NCBI RefSeq assembly: GCF_900143025.1
Contig: NZ_FRCT01000002.1
Location: 295,489-359,488 of the forward strand
Length of the DNA: 64,000 bases
Source: Ruminococcus flavefaciens
Lineage (GTDB): Bacteria; Bacillota; Clostridia; Oscillospirales; Ruminococcaceae
Direction: 5' to 3'
Below the pieces are notes generated by a model. That model was given only the letters and a program-made list of their open reading frames with translations. It was not told the DNA's origin and did no database searches. Positions 1 to 6,542 of the stretch are shown here, piece after piece; within the stretch, counting starts at the first letter, position 1; the number at the start of each line of letters is the position of its first letter. The translations under genes and the position numbers were made by a program.

Positions 1-2
1 TA

Positions 3-1373
3 GCGTTTTACTTCAATCCCAAAATCAACGCTACGCCGCTTCGCAGAGTGACTATGTCCTGTGCTTGTGTTCTTCCGATGGCAGCACTCATAGTTCTCCC
101 CTCATTTTACAAGCCTGTATATAATGTTTTCAAGCTCGATACGACAGATGCTACAAACGCATTTAAGCTCAATGAAAAATTTGACAAAAATCACTTCCTT
201 GCGTTTCTTGTTCAGACAGCTTCTGAAAGCTACGCAAACCGTCTTGTAGTACCTGAAAGCTACAGTGAAGAATATATTCAGCAGATAATGAATATCCCTG
301 TTGACACAAATGAGGACTTTAACGGAGGCAAGAAGCCGAACGTTATCGTTATAATGAGTGAATCATACGCTGATTTCCGCGTTTTCGACCAGCTCAAGGT
401 CGATGATAAATATTATAAATACTTCGACAGAGCATCTGCTGAGGGAAAAAGCGGTACAGCGATAACTCCTACATACGCAAGCTGGACTGTTCGTTCTGAA
501 TTTGAGCTTCTATTCGGTCTCCCTGTAAGAGGAATCAATACACCTAATATGCCGCAGCGTGAACTCGCAGAGAGAGAGCAGCCTGCTCTTGCACAGTACT
601 ATAAGAGCTGGGGATACAATACGATATATGTTCACCCATTCCAGAGCGGATTCTACAGCAGAGCTAAGATATATGGCTACTTCGGATTTGAGAAAATGAT
701 CTACCATGATGACCAGGAGGGCACAACCGATTTTACTGTTCCTGTTGATCATTTCGGTACTTATGTTGATGATTCATCTGTTTTCAATCAGATACTTTAT
801 GAAATAAAGGAGTCTGACAGACCTATTTATCTCCATACAACAACAATGCAAAATCATCAGCCGTACAATCAGGGAGATGATCCTGATGATGAATTCGGAA
901 ATTATCTTACATGGATCCAGCATACTAACGAGGGCCTTAACAATTTCCTCTCTGAATTAAAAAAGATAGACGAGCCTACACTTGTATTCTTTGTCGGCGA
1001 TCACTTCCCTTCATTGAGAGGAGAAACAAGTGTTTATAATCAGCTCGGTCTGACAGGTGAAAATTGTTCACCGCTTTATCAGCAGAAGTATTTCTTCTGG
1101 AGCAATTATGATGCTGATTACTCATACGTTCCAAAGAAAGAAATATCATTCTTCTATATTCCTTACGTTATACTGAACATTATTGATGCTCCGCATGATG
1201 CATTTATCGAAAAAATGAATGGTTTTATGGAAACAGCGCCTGTTTACTCTACTGAGTATAACAACGACATTCCAAGGAATGATGAGCTTGACATTCTTAC
1301 TATCGACAGAGTTGTATTAGAGGAGTTTTCACCTTCTCCTATTCCGCCTGAAGAATTATCAACACATGATTAA
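3..1373 (+). CDS. LTA synthase family sulfatase-like protein (5'-truncated by window edge)
   Basis: The frame is open to the left edge, so the N-terminus (expected membrane segments) is missing. What remains starts with the end of a hydrophobic stretch (VLPMAALIVLPSF), followed by an extracellular alkaline-phosphatase/sulfatase fold domain of the lipoteichoic acid synthase type. Visible metal-site motifs are NVIVIMSESYAD near the start of the domain (first metal-binding Glu), a nucleophile-Thr region in SWTVRSEFELLFGLP, and FFVGDHFPS (Asp/His metal ligands) near the end. Family members transfer phosphoglycerol from phosphatidylglycerol onto a lipid-anchored acceptor outside the membrane; some are general phosphoglycerol or phosphoethanolamine transferases, and the substrate cannot be chosen here. 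The thioesterase gene follows after 9 bp, so the two are probably co-transcribed, ending at the hairpin at 1777. Confidence 0.85.
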   Translation, partial: AFYFNPKINATPLRRVTMSCACVLPMAALIVLPSFYKPVYNVFKLDTTDATNAFKLNEKFDKNHFLAFLVQTASESYANRLVVPESYSEEYIQQIMNIPVDTNEDFNGGKKPNVIVIMSESYADFRVFDQLKVDDKYYKYFDRASAEGKSGTAITPTYASWTVRSEFELLFGLPVRGINTPNMPQRELAEREQPALAQYYKSWGYNTIYVHPFQSGFYSRAKIYGYFGFEKMIYHDDQEGTTDFTVPVDHFGTYVDDSSVFNQILYEIKESDRPIYLHTTTMQNHQPYNQGDDPDDEFGNYLTWIQHTNEGLNNFLSELKKIDEPTLVFFVGDHFPSLRGETSVYNQLGLTGENCSPLYQQKYFFWSNYDADYSYVPKKEISFFYIPYVILNIIDAPHDAFIEKMNGFMETAPVYSTEYNNDIPRNDELDILTIDRVVLEEFSPSPIPPEELSTHD

Positions 1374-1382
1374 GGAGTCAAT

Positions 1383-1772
1383 ATGAAAGAATTAACCAAA
1401 GGTATAACAGGCATATCTGAACTTACAGTTTCTAAGAATGAGCTTGCTGTTAATGTTGGCAGCGGCAGTCTTGAAATACTCGCCACACCTGTAATGGTAA
1501 TGCTTATGGAAAAGGCAGCCTGTGCTTGTATTTCAGATTTTCTTGAAGGTGATGAAACAACTGTCGGAACTGAAATAAATGTAAAACACATTTCCGCTAC
1601 CCCAAAAGACATGAAGGTTTGTGCTGAAGCTGAGCTTCTGGAGGTAAACGGACGAGAACTTGTGTTTTCTGTAAAGGCGTATGATGAAGCCGGAGATATT
1701 GGCGAAGGAATCCATAAAAGATTTGTTGTTTATGGTGAAAAATTCACTGCAAAAGCCAATTCAAAATTATAA
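1383..1772 (+). CDS. Hotdog-fold thioesterase, FlK-like family
   Basis: A 129-residue protein with the single-hotdog layout of fluoroacetyl-CoA-thioesterase-like proteins: an N-terminal strand, a substrate-tunnel helix around ATPVMVMLMEKAACACI, then strands containing VGTEINVKHISATP and a C-terminal KRFVVYGEKF strand. Family members are dimeric acyl-CoA thioesterases, but most anaerobe homologues have no tested substrate, so a role in CoA-ester housekeeping is only inferred. The start is set by an AAGGAGT ribosome site just upstream of 1383. It lies 9 bp after the sulfatase gene and is followed directly by a rho-independent terminator. Confidence 0.75.
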   Translation: MKELTKGITGISELTVSKNELAVNVGSGSLEILATPVMVMLMEKAACACISDFLEGDETTVGTEINVKHISATPKDMKVCAEAELLEVNGRELVFSVKAYDEAGDIGEGIHKRFVVYGEKFTAKANSKL

Positions 1773-1776
1773 AACG

Positions 1777-1812
1777 AAAGCTTCCGCTATAAGAAAGCGG
1801 AAGCTTTTTTTG
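1777..1812 (+). terminator. Rho-independent terminator after thioesterase gene
   Basis: The hairpin arms AAAGCTTCCGCT and AGCGGAAGCTTT are followed by a T run. It ends the plus-strand sulfatase-thioesterase unit. Confidence 0.9.
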
Positions 1813-1813
1813 T

Positions 1814-1848
1814 ATTAAAAAGCCTCTTGTATTGCTCAAGAGGCTTTG
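1814..1848 (-). terminator. Rho-independent terminator of htrA
   Basis: The arms AAGCCTCTTG and CAAGAGGCTT give, on the minus strand, a stem followed by CTTTTTAA. It lies 18 bp beyond the stop of the HtrA gene. Confidence 0.8.
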
Positions 1849-1865
1849 TCATATTTATTTAATCA

Positions 1866-3293
1866 TTATGTCCCTTCCTTAGGATTATCAATGATAGCTT
1901 TCTGTTCCTGGAGGGTTACTTTTATCTTTACATCTCTTCCGTCACGAGAAACTGTAAGAGTTATCACATCTCCAGCCTTGTACTTATTCTTTACTTCATT
2001 GAATTCCTTGGCTGTTGTCACGGTTTCGCCTTCAATATCAATTATAACATCGCCGACTTTAAGTCCTGCAAGATCAGCTGCACTTCCCTCCTGGATAGCT
2101 CTTACAAGAACACCCATCGGAATATTATAAAAACGTGCCTGTATTTCATCAATGTCCGTTGTATTTATACCTATCTGAGGTCTACCTGTAACATATCTGT
2201 AATTGATGAGGTCATCAATAATGACCTTTGCTTCCTTCATCGGGATAGCAAAGCAAAGACCTTCGACGCTTGCTGAACTGCTGCTGTAGCTTGATGACAT
2301 CTTTGCAGAATTAATACCTATGACCTGTCCGCAGCTGTTAAGAAGCGGTCCGCCGGAATTACCGCTGTTTATAGCAGCATCTGTCTGTATCAGATTCATC
2401 TTTTTTTCGTTTATATCAATTTTTCTGTTTAATGCAGAAACAATACCGCTGGTAACGGTTCCAAAAAGATCAAAGCCAAGAGGGTTTCCTACAGCAATAA
2501 CAAGTTCTCCGACCCGCAGCTCATCGCTATCACCCAGGACAGCAGGTTTAAGTCCTTTTTCATTAACCTTCAGAACAGCAATATCTGTATCAGGATCAAA
2601 AGCAACGATGTTAGCTTCGTGTTCTGTTTCATCACTAAAAAGCACAGAAACCTCTATAGCCTTTCCGGCATTGTACTGTGTATCGTATACAACATGAGAA
2701 TTAGTTACAATGTATCCGTCCTCTGAAATTATAAAACCTGTACCTGTAGCTATTGCCTGACGCATAACAGGCTGAGTGTTCCAGCCCCACATACTAAAGG
2801 ACTGCTGCTGTTCAAATTCAAAGGTGGAAGCAACGCCTACTACAGAAGGCATTATAGAATCTACAATATCAGGAAGAGGCTTTGCGTCGGTACGAGATGC
2901 AAGCTCGATAAGGCTTGGAAGCTCCTCTATCTTTTTATCAGTCTGCTCTATCTCTTTTGAAACAGATTTAGCAGACGGATCACCTGACAGTTCTACAAGC
3001 TCTTCCCTTGTATCACTGAGAAATTTATAAATCTGAACAGTTCCCGCGCCCAATATTATAACAGCGAGAACAGCTGCGGCACCTTTCATAAGTAAGTGGA
3101 TATTTTTATTGCACTTCTTTTTGGAGTTTTCGGAAGTATATGAATATGAGCCTGAATTTGAATCCGAATTAAATCTGACTTCGCTGCTCTTACTGCCAAT
3201 TATATCATCAGAACTATCTTTACGAGAATAATTATCGTTACTTAACAAATCATTTTTATCCAAATTATTGTTATCATTATAATTCTCTGGCAT
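1866..3293 (-). CDS. htrA: HtrA/DegP-like membrane-anchored serine protease with PDZ domain
   Basis: An acidic, Asn/Ser-rich cytoplasmic N-terminus of about 65 residues precedes one membrane span (residues ~66-92). A trypsin-like domain follows with the triad His200 (TNSHVVYD), Asp237 (DTDIAVLK) and Ser313 (NSGNSGGPL), then a C-terminal PDZ domain (~370-465). This is the HtrA-type surface protease that degrades or refolds misfolded exported proteins, important in a cell that secretes many large cellulosomal enzymes. The first in-frame ATG is at 3311, but the second at 3293 has GGAAGG eight bases upstream while the first has no Shine-Dalgarno, so I use 3293. It is transcribed alone. Confidence 0.92.
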   Translation of the reverse strand: MPENYNDNNNLDKNDLLSNDNYSRKDSSDDIIGSKSSEVRFNSDSNSGSYSYTSENSKKKCNKNIHLLMKGAAAVLAVIILGAGTVQIYKFLSDTREELVELSGDPSAKSVSKEIEQTDKKIEELPSLIELASRTDAKPLPDIVDSIMPSVVGVASTFEFEQQQSFSMWGWNTQPVMRQAIATGTGFIISEDGYIVTNSHVVYDTQYNAGKAIEVSVLFSDETEHEANIVAFDPDTDIAVLKVNEKGLKPAVLGDSDELRVGELVIAVGNPLGFDLFGTVTSGIVSALNRKIDINEKKMNLIQTDAAINSGNSGGPLLNSCGQVIGINSAKMSSSYSSSSASVEGLCFAIPMKEAKVIIDDLINYRYVTGRPQIGINTTDIDEIQARFYNIPMGVLVRAIQEGSAADLAGLKVGDVIIDIEGETVTTAKEFNEVKNKYKAGDVITLTVSRDGRDVKIKVTLQEQKAIIDNPKEGT

Positions 3294-3400
3294 ATTGTTC
3301 TTCCTTCCCATACTTATTCATTATATACTATTATAAGCAGTTTTGTGATAAATATATGATAACATACGGAAAAATCAGATTTTACCATAAAATTATATTT

Positions 3401-3430
3401 AAAACAAAAGCCCCGACATAATGTCGGGGC
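3401..3430 (-). terminator. Terminator of the large ncRNA
   Basis: The arms GCCCCGAC and GTCGGGGC are followed on the minus strand by TTTTGTTTT. No ORF lies immediately upstream in the minus direction; the hairpin closes the ncRNA unit that starts near 4037. Confidence 0.85.
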
Positions 3431-4037
3431 CGTAATTATTCTATTTTACTTTTAAGCGACTTTCATCACTTGGCTAAATTACCCTTTGGACTCACCCTTT
3501 CGGATCAGATTTTAAATGTGTACCTATTTTTCATATGCACATCATTCCTTTAATAAAAGTAATCAAGCAATGTAAAAATTCTCCATTGGAATCACCTATA
3601 AATTGTATTTTTTTCGGTATCGCTACATCCGATCCGAATATTCTGCAATTTCATTAAGTAATAACCTATTTTCTCATTGGACTCGTCCTTTACTAAAAGA
3701 TTTTTCGCAATATATCTAAAGACTCATTGTCGAAATTTCAGATAATCTGTATTCAAACTGAGTTTAGACATGAAGCCGTTTAAAACAGCAATACGTCAGC
3801 CTTGTGAATCGAACTTAAAGCATTTTTGAACTTTTATCAATGGAACAAGCCTTTCAGCCTAAATTCCCTCTTACTTCGTTCTTTTCACTCAGCAAGCCCG
3901 CCGGCTTCACGCTGCTGTCTTAACGTTTCTTCCATCGGACTCACTCTCCCTTCCGCGTATAATCATTTACATTGAGGCTCACGCCTCAGTCCAAGTAAAT
4001 TCAGCTTGGAGTTTCCTTTCGGTCTCTCCTTTTCCTT
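3402..4037 (-). ncRNA. Large (~635 nt) structured non-coding RNA candidate, family unassigned
   Basis: No frame on either strand holds a plausible gene here, yet the segment has its own sigma-A promoter (TTGACA, 17 bp, TATTAT) and a strong intrinsic terminator. Local folds with GNRA tetraloops are visible on the minus strand: GAGGC-GUGA-GCCUC at 3973-3988, a stem AAGUGAU-GAAA-GUCGCUU near 3460, and CC-GAAA-GG near 4017. A short motif of the form GGxGAxUCCxAxxG occurs four times (3930-3951, 3673-3690, 3582-3600, 3485-3501). Size, isolation and ornate folding are like the known large bacterial RNAs ROOL, GOLLD and OLE; ROOL is the closest in size and host range. I cannot prove membership by eye. 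It is neither RNase P RNA, tmRNA nor an intron with an ORF. Confidence 0.65.
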
Positions 4038-4043
4038 GATTAT

Positions 4044-4072
4044 ATAATACCACATCTTATGTAAAATGTCAA
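4044..4072 (-). promoter_or_regulatory. Sigma-A promoter of the large ncRNA
   Basis: On the minus strand, TTGACA (4072-4067) and TATTAT (4049-4044) are separated by 17 bp. Predicted start is near 4037. It is divergent from the DUF1292 gene promoter. Confidence 0.85.
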
Positions 4073-4181
4073 TAGAATTCTATTAACTTTAAATAAAAAA
4101 TAGTGCATTTCAGCATATACAACAAAGCAACGAACGTTTGATTGTGCATTTTTACCTTTGTAATTATATTACTATTTCCTC

Positions 4182-4210
4182 TTGATTTTTCAGCAGAAAT
4201 AGTGTATAAT
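4182..4210 (+). promoter_or_regulatory. Sigma-A promoter of the DUF1292 gene
   Basis: TTGATT (4182-4187), a 17-bp spacer and TATAAT (4205-4210), about 40 bp upstream of the start codon. Confidence 0.8.
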
Positions 4211-4249
4211 ATATTTATCAAAAGGCGTACGCCGGAATGGAGAATTATT

Positions 4250-4540
4250 ATGTCAGAAATGAACGAATACACCCCGGATCTCTTTGAACTGATCGACGAG
4301 GAGGGAAATAAAAAACAGTTTGAGCTTTTTGACGTTGCTGAGATAAACGGAGAGCAGTATTATGCTATGCTTCCTGCTATTGAAGATGATGATTTTCTTA
4401 ATTCCGACTGTGATCTCGTTATTCTTAAATCAATTGAAGAGGACGGCGAAGAAATTCTCGCTTCTATTGATGATGATGACGAATTCGAATCCATTTCTAA
4501 ATTTTTCCTTGAAAGATTACAGGATGCTTTTGAAGAATAA
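4250..4540 (+). CDS. DUF1292 domain protein
   Basis: A 96-residue, strongly acidic protein containing the DUF1292 core: FELIDEEGNKKQFELFD followed by a predicted strand with EQYYAMLPA and DLVILKSIEEDGEE. This family is widespread in Firmicutes, often beside the Holliday-junction resolvase YqgF or ribosomal genes, and has no established function. The start at 4250 has GGAATGGAG upstream; an ORF running in from 4142 is only upstream read-through because it begins before the promoter. No terminator was found directly after it; a 6S-like RNA gene with its own promoter follows. Confidence 0.85.
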   Translation: MSEMNEYTPDLFELIDEEGNKKQFELFDVAEINGEQYYAMLPAIEDDDFLNSDCDLVILKSIEEDGEEILASIDDDDEFESISKFFLERLQDAFEE

Positions 4541-4578
4541 AAAATTTCATATTTTAATGATTTTACATAAAAATCCTA

Positions 4579-4607
4579 TTGATTTTTTGAATTCTTTGTG
4601 ATATAAT
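4579..4607 (+). promoter_or_regulatory. Sigma-A promoter of the 6S-like RNA
   Basis: TTGATT (4579-4584), a 17-bp spacer and TATAAT (4602-4607); start expected near 4614. Confidence 0.8.
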
Positions 4608-4613
4608 ATATAC

Positions 4614-4812
4614 AGTAAAGAAAAATTTCTGCCTTGTTCGGGTAATTATAGTTTTTATAATCCAACACATAATCCTAGGGAATTCGACTCCGTATGTGGA
4701 CTGCAGACCTCCCGCCCTGCGGAAGAAGGGAGCGAGAAGCATAAGGGCGTTTACCCACCTGCTTCGTGCGGGTTTTATGCACTATATGACGGCAAGGCGG
4801 ATTTTTATAACA
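4614..4812 (+). ncRNA. ssrS: 6S RNA (regulator of sigma-A RNA polymerase), probable
   Basis: A ~200-nt non-coding transcript with a promoter and a downstream terminator. The ends pair in a long closing stem (CUGCCUUG at 4629-4636 with CAAGGCGG at 4793-4800, extended by A/U pairs). Sequence just inside the 5' arm reads CUUGUUCGGGUAA and inside the 3' arm GACGGCAAGG, matching the positions of UUCG and CGGCA elements in known 6S RNAs. The middle contains ACUCCGUAUG and CGAGAAGCAUAAGGGCG, similar in order to the apical part of 6S RNA. The overall shape is a long rod with a central bubble that mimics open promoter DNA and sequesters RNA polymerase in stationary phase. SRP RNA was considered, but its conserved GGAAGGAAGCAGC apical loop is absent. 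Confidence 0.72.
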
Positions 4813-4822
4813 TTTTATAATC

Positions 4823-4860
4823 AAAAAAGCCTGAAAGCAATTCGCTTTCAGGCTTTTTGT
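4823..4860 (+). terminator. Bidirectional terminator between 6S RNA and hydrolase gene
   Basis: The stem AAGCCTGAAAGC / GCTTTCAGGCTT is flanked by A and T runs, so it can stop both the 6S RNA and the convergent hydrolase transcript. Confidence 0.9.
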
Positions 4861-4863
4861 ATG

Positions 4864-5898
4864 TTATGCAGCTTCCTGCTGTTTTATATCGTTAGTTTTC
4901 CATTTCTGTATTTCTTCGATCAATCCATCAAGATTTGTGAAATGGAGATAATGCTCACCCTTTATAACCGTTACCTTGCTGTTAGGATTTGTGACAACAT
5001 CTCTGTGTATCTGCTCCCATGAAGACATACTATCAACATTAGATTTTGCAAGAACATAAAGAACCGGGATCTGCGGCGGAAATTTCATATCATAGCATTT
5101 ATCCATATTATCCGGAAGTTCATTCATCTCGTCCATTTGTGTATCCGTAAGAGACGCTGTACAGTAAAGTGCAAGTGCCTTTTCTCTGTCATCTTTTGTA
5201 AGTGTTGGTATCTGCTTCATATATTCATCAAATGAAAGTTCCGTAATCAGACGCTCAATACCTGTTTTAACAAAAGCTACTCTTACTATTTTATATAGTA
5301 TTCTTGTATTTTTCGGTTTGGCTATCCATATTGCATCATCTGACTGATGCGGCAGTGAAGCATCTATTCCGATAAAAGCTTCAACTTCATCAGTGTACTG
5401 ATTAGCATAATATAAGCTGTACAGTCCTGCTATTGAGTGACCAATTATAGTATACTTGTCGTAATCAAGATACTGCATAAGCTCGTGAAGTTCTTCGCAG
5501 TAATTCTCTACAGTTCGCTTTCTTTTTGTTCCGTCACTTAGTCCTACGCCTAACGGGTCAACGATTATAATTTTGTAATCATCTTTAAGTCTGTCTGCGA
5601 AAGCATCGAATTCATAATGTGCTGTACTACAGCCGTATCCTGGGAGAACAATTGCCACATCATCGGATTTGCTGTCATAGAAGGTATAGTTAATTCTGTC
5701 CCCTGATGATGTAGTAAAATACTCGCCATAGGCATTTTCAAATATCTTCCTGTCACTTTTGCATTTGAAATAATGCCTTATGGTCAATATCACAACTGCA
5801 ACAAGTATGATAAGGAACAGTATTCCGAAAAATTTAAGTATTTTTCTGCCTATTCTGCGAGGTTTCTTTTCTTTGATCGTAGTTTCGTTATTATTCAT
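4864..5898 (-). CDS. Membrane-anchored alpha/beta hydrolase
   Basis: 344 residues. A basic N-terminus and one membrane span (~residues 22-42, LKFFGILFLIILVAVVI) precede an alpha/beta-hydrolase domain. The oxyanion-hole segment is VLPGYGCS; the nucleophile Ser lies in the elbow GHSIAG (about residue 155); the acid is probably in the LAKSNVDS loop; the catalytic His is in KGEHYLHF near the C-terminus. The family covers esterases, lipases and peptidases, and nothing here fixes the substrate. The anchor suggests action at the outer face of the membrane. It is monocistronic, with GGAGA just upstream of the ATG. Confidence 0.85.
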   Translation of the reverse strand: MNNNETTIKEKKPRRIGRKILKFFGILFLIILVAVVILTIRHYFKCKSDRKIFENAYGEYFTTSSGDRINYTFYDSKSDDVAIVLPGYGCSTAHYEFDAFADRLKDDYKIIIVDPLGVGLSDGTKRKRTVENYCEELHELMQYLDYDKYTIIGHSIAGLYSLYYANQYTDEVEAFIGIDASLPHQSDDAIWIAKPKNTRILYKIVRVAFVKTGIERLITELSFDEYMKQIPTLTKDDREKALALYCTASLTDTQMDEMNELPDNMDKCYDMKFPPQIPVLYVLAKSNVDSMSSWEQIHRDVVTNPNSKVTVIKGEHYLHFTNLDGLIEEIQKWKTNDIKQQEAA

Positions 5899-5965
5899 TT
5901 AAATTCTCCTTTTTTCGACATTTCAGGATTTTATTATACATCAAAGGATATTAATTTGTCAATTA

Positions 5966-6003
5966 TAAAAAAATAATACCTCTGACTGTACATCAGAGGT
6001 ATT
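5966..6003 (-). terminator. Terminator of nrdDG
   Basis: The arms AATACCTCTGA / TCAGAGGTATT are followed on the minus strand by a T-rich run, 29 bp past the nrdG stop. Confidence 0.88.
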
Positions 6004-6031
6004 TATTCTTATTTATGAATTATCAAAGAAA

Positions 6032-6532
6032 TTATGGTTCTGTCTCTACAGCACGACCTGCTGCAAGACTTTTACCGCAATCAATATATCTTTGATTTGA
6101 ACTTCCTCGGAACTTTATTTCCCAATCCTTCTGAGCGAGGATAAAGGGACCGTCAATAAGGTAGTCTGTAACTGAAAGAAGCTCATTCCAGTGATTTTTG
6201 CCGCGATTTTCATAAAGCTGCTCGAACGTATAGCCCGTATACGTTATAATATTCAGCCCAAGCTTCTTTATTTCGGTACCAAGCGCTGCAAGAGCTTCTG
6301 CCTGGAAAAAAGGTTCACCGCCGCTGAATGTAACACCGTCCAGAAGCGGATTTGACTTTATCTTTTCAAGCAGTTCTTCCGTTGTTGTTACAGTTCCGCC
6401 ATTAAAATCATGTGTCTGAGGATTATGACAGCCCTCGCAGTTGTGAGGACAGCCCTGTACAAAAATCGAAAATCTTATTCCCGGACCGTCAACAATAGAA
6501 TCGTTGACAGTTCCGGCAATCCTGATATTCAT
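6032..6532 (-). CDS. nrdG: Anaerobic ribonucleotide reductase activating protein (radical SAM)
   Basis: 166 residues, normal for NrdG. The radical-SAM cluster motif CPHNCEGC (Cys-x3-Cys-x2-Cys, residues ~29-36) binds the 4Fe-4S cluster that cleaves S-adenosylmethionine, and TFSGGEPF is the SAM-binding GGE motif. The enzyme generates the glycyl radical on NrdD. It starts 10 bp after the nrdD stop and is in the same transcript. Both genes end at the hairpin at 5966. Confidence 0.97.
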   Translation of the reverse strand: MNIRIAGTVNDSIVDGPGIRFSIFVQGCPHNCEGCHNPQTHDFNGGTVTTTEELLEKIKSNPLLDGVTFSGGEPFFQAEALAALGTEIKKLGLNIITYTGYTFEQLYENRGKNHWNELLSVTDYLIDGPFILAQKDWEIKFRGSSNQRYIDCGKSLAAGRAVETEP

Positions 6533-6542
6533 TTATATCACC

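Noticed and set aside
3402..4037. RNase P RNA, tmRNA or a group II intron
   Set aside because: The conserved GAGGAAAGUCC and ACAGAA core of RNase P, the GGGG...UUCGAC start and tag ORF of tmRNA, and a domain V plus maturase of group II introns are all absent.
4614..4812. Signal recognition particle RNA
   Set aside because: The universally conserved apical loop GGAAGGAAGCAGC is absent; the closing stem and bubble fit 6S RNA better.
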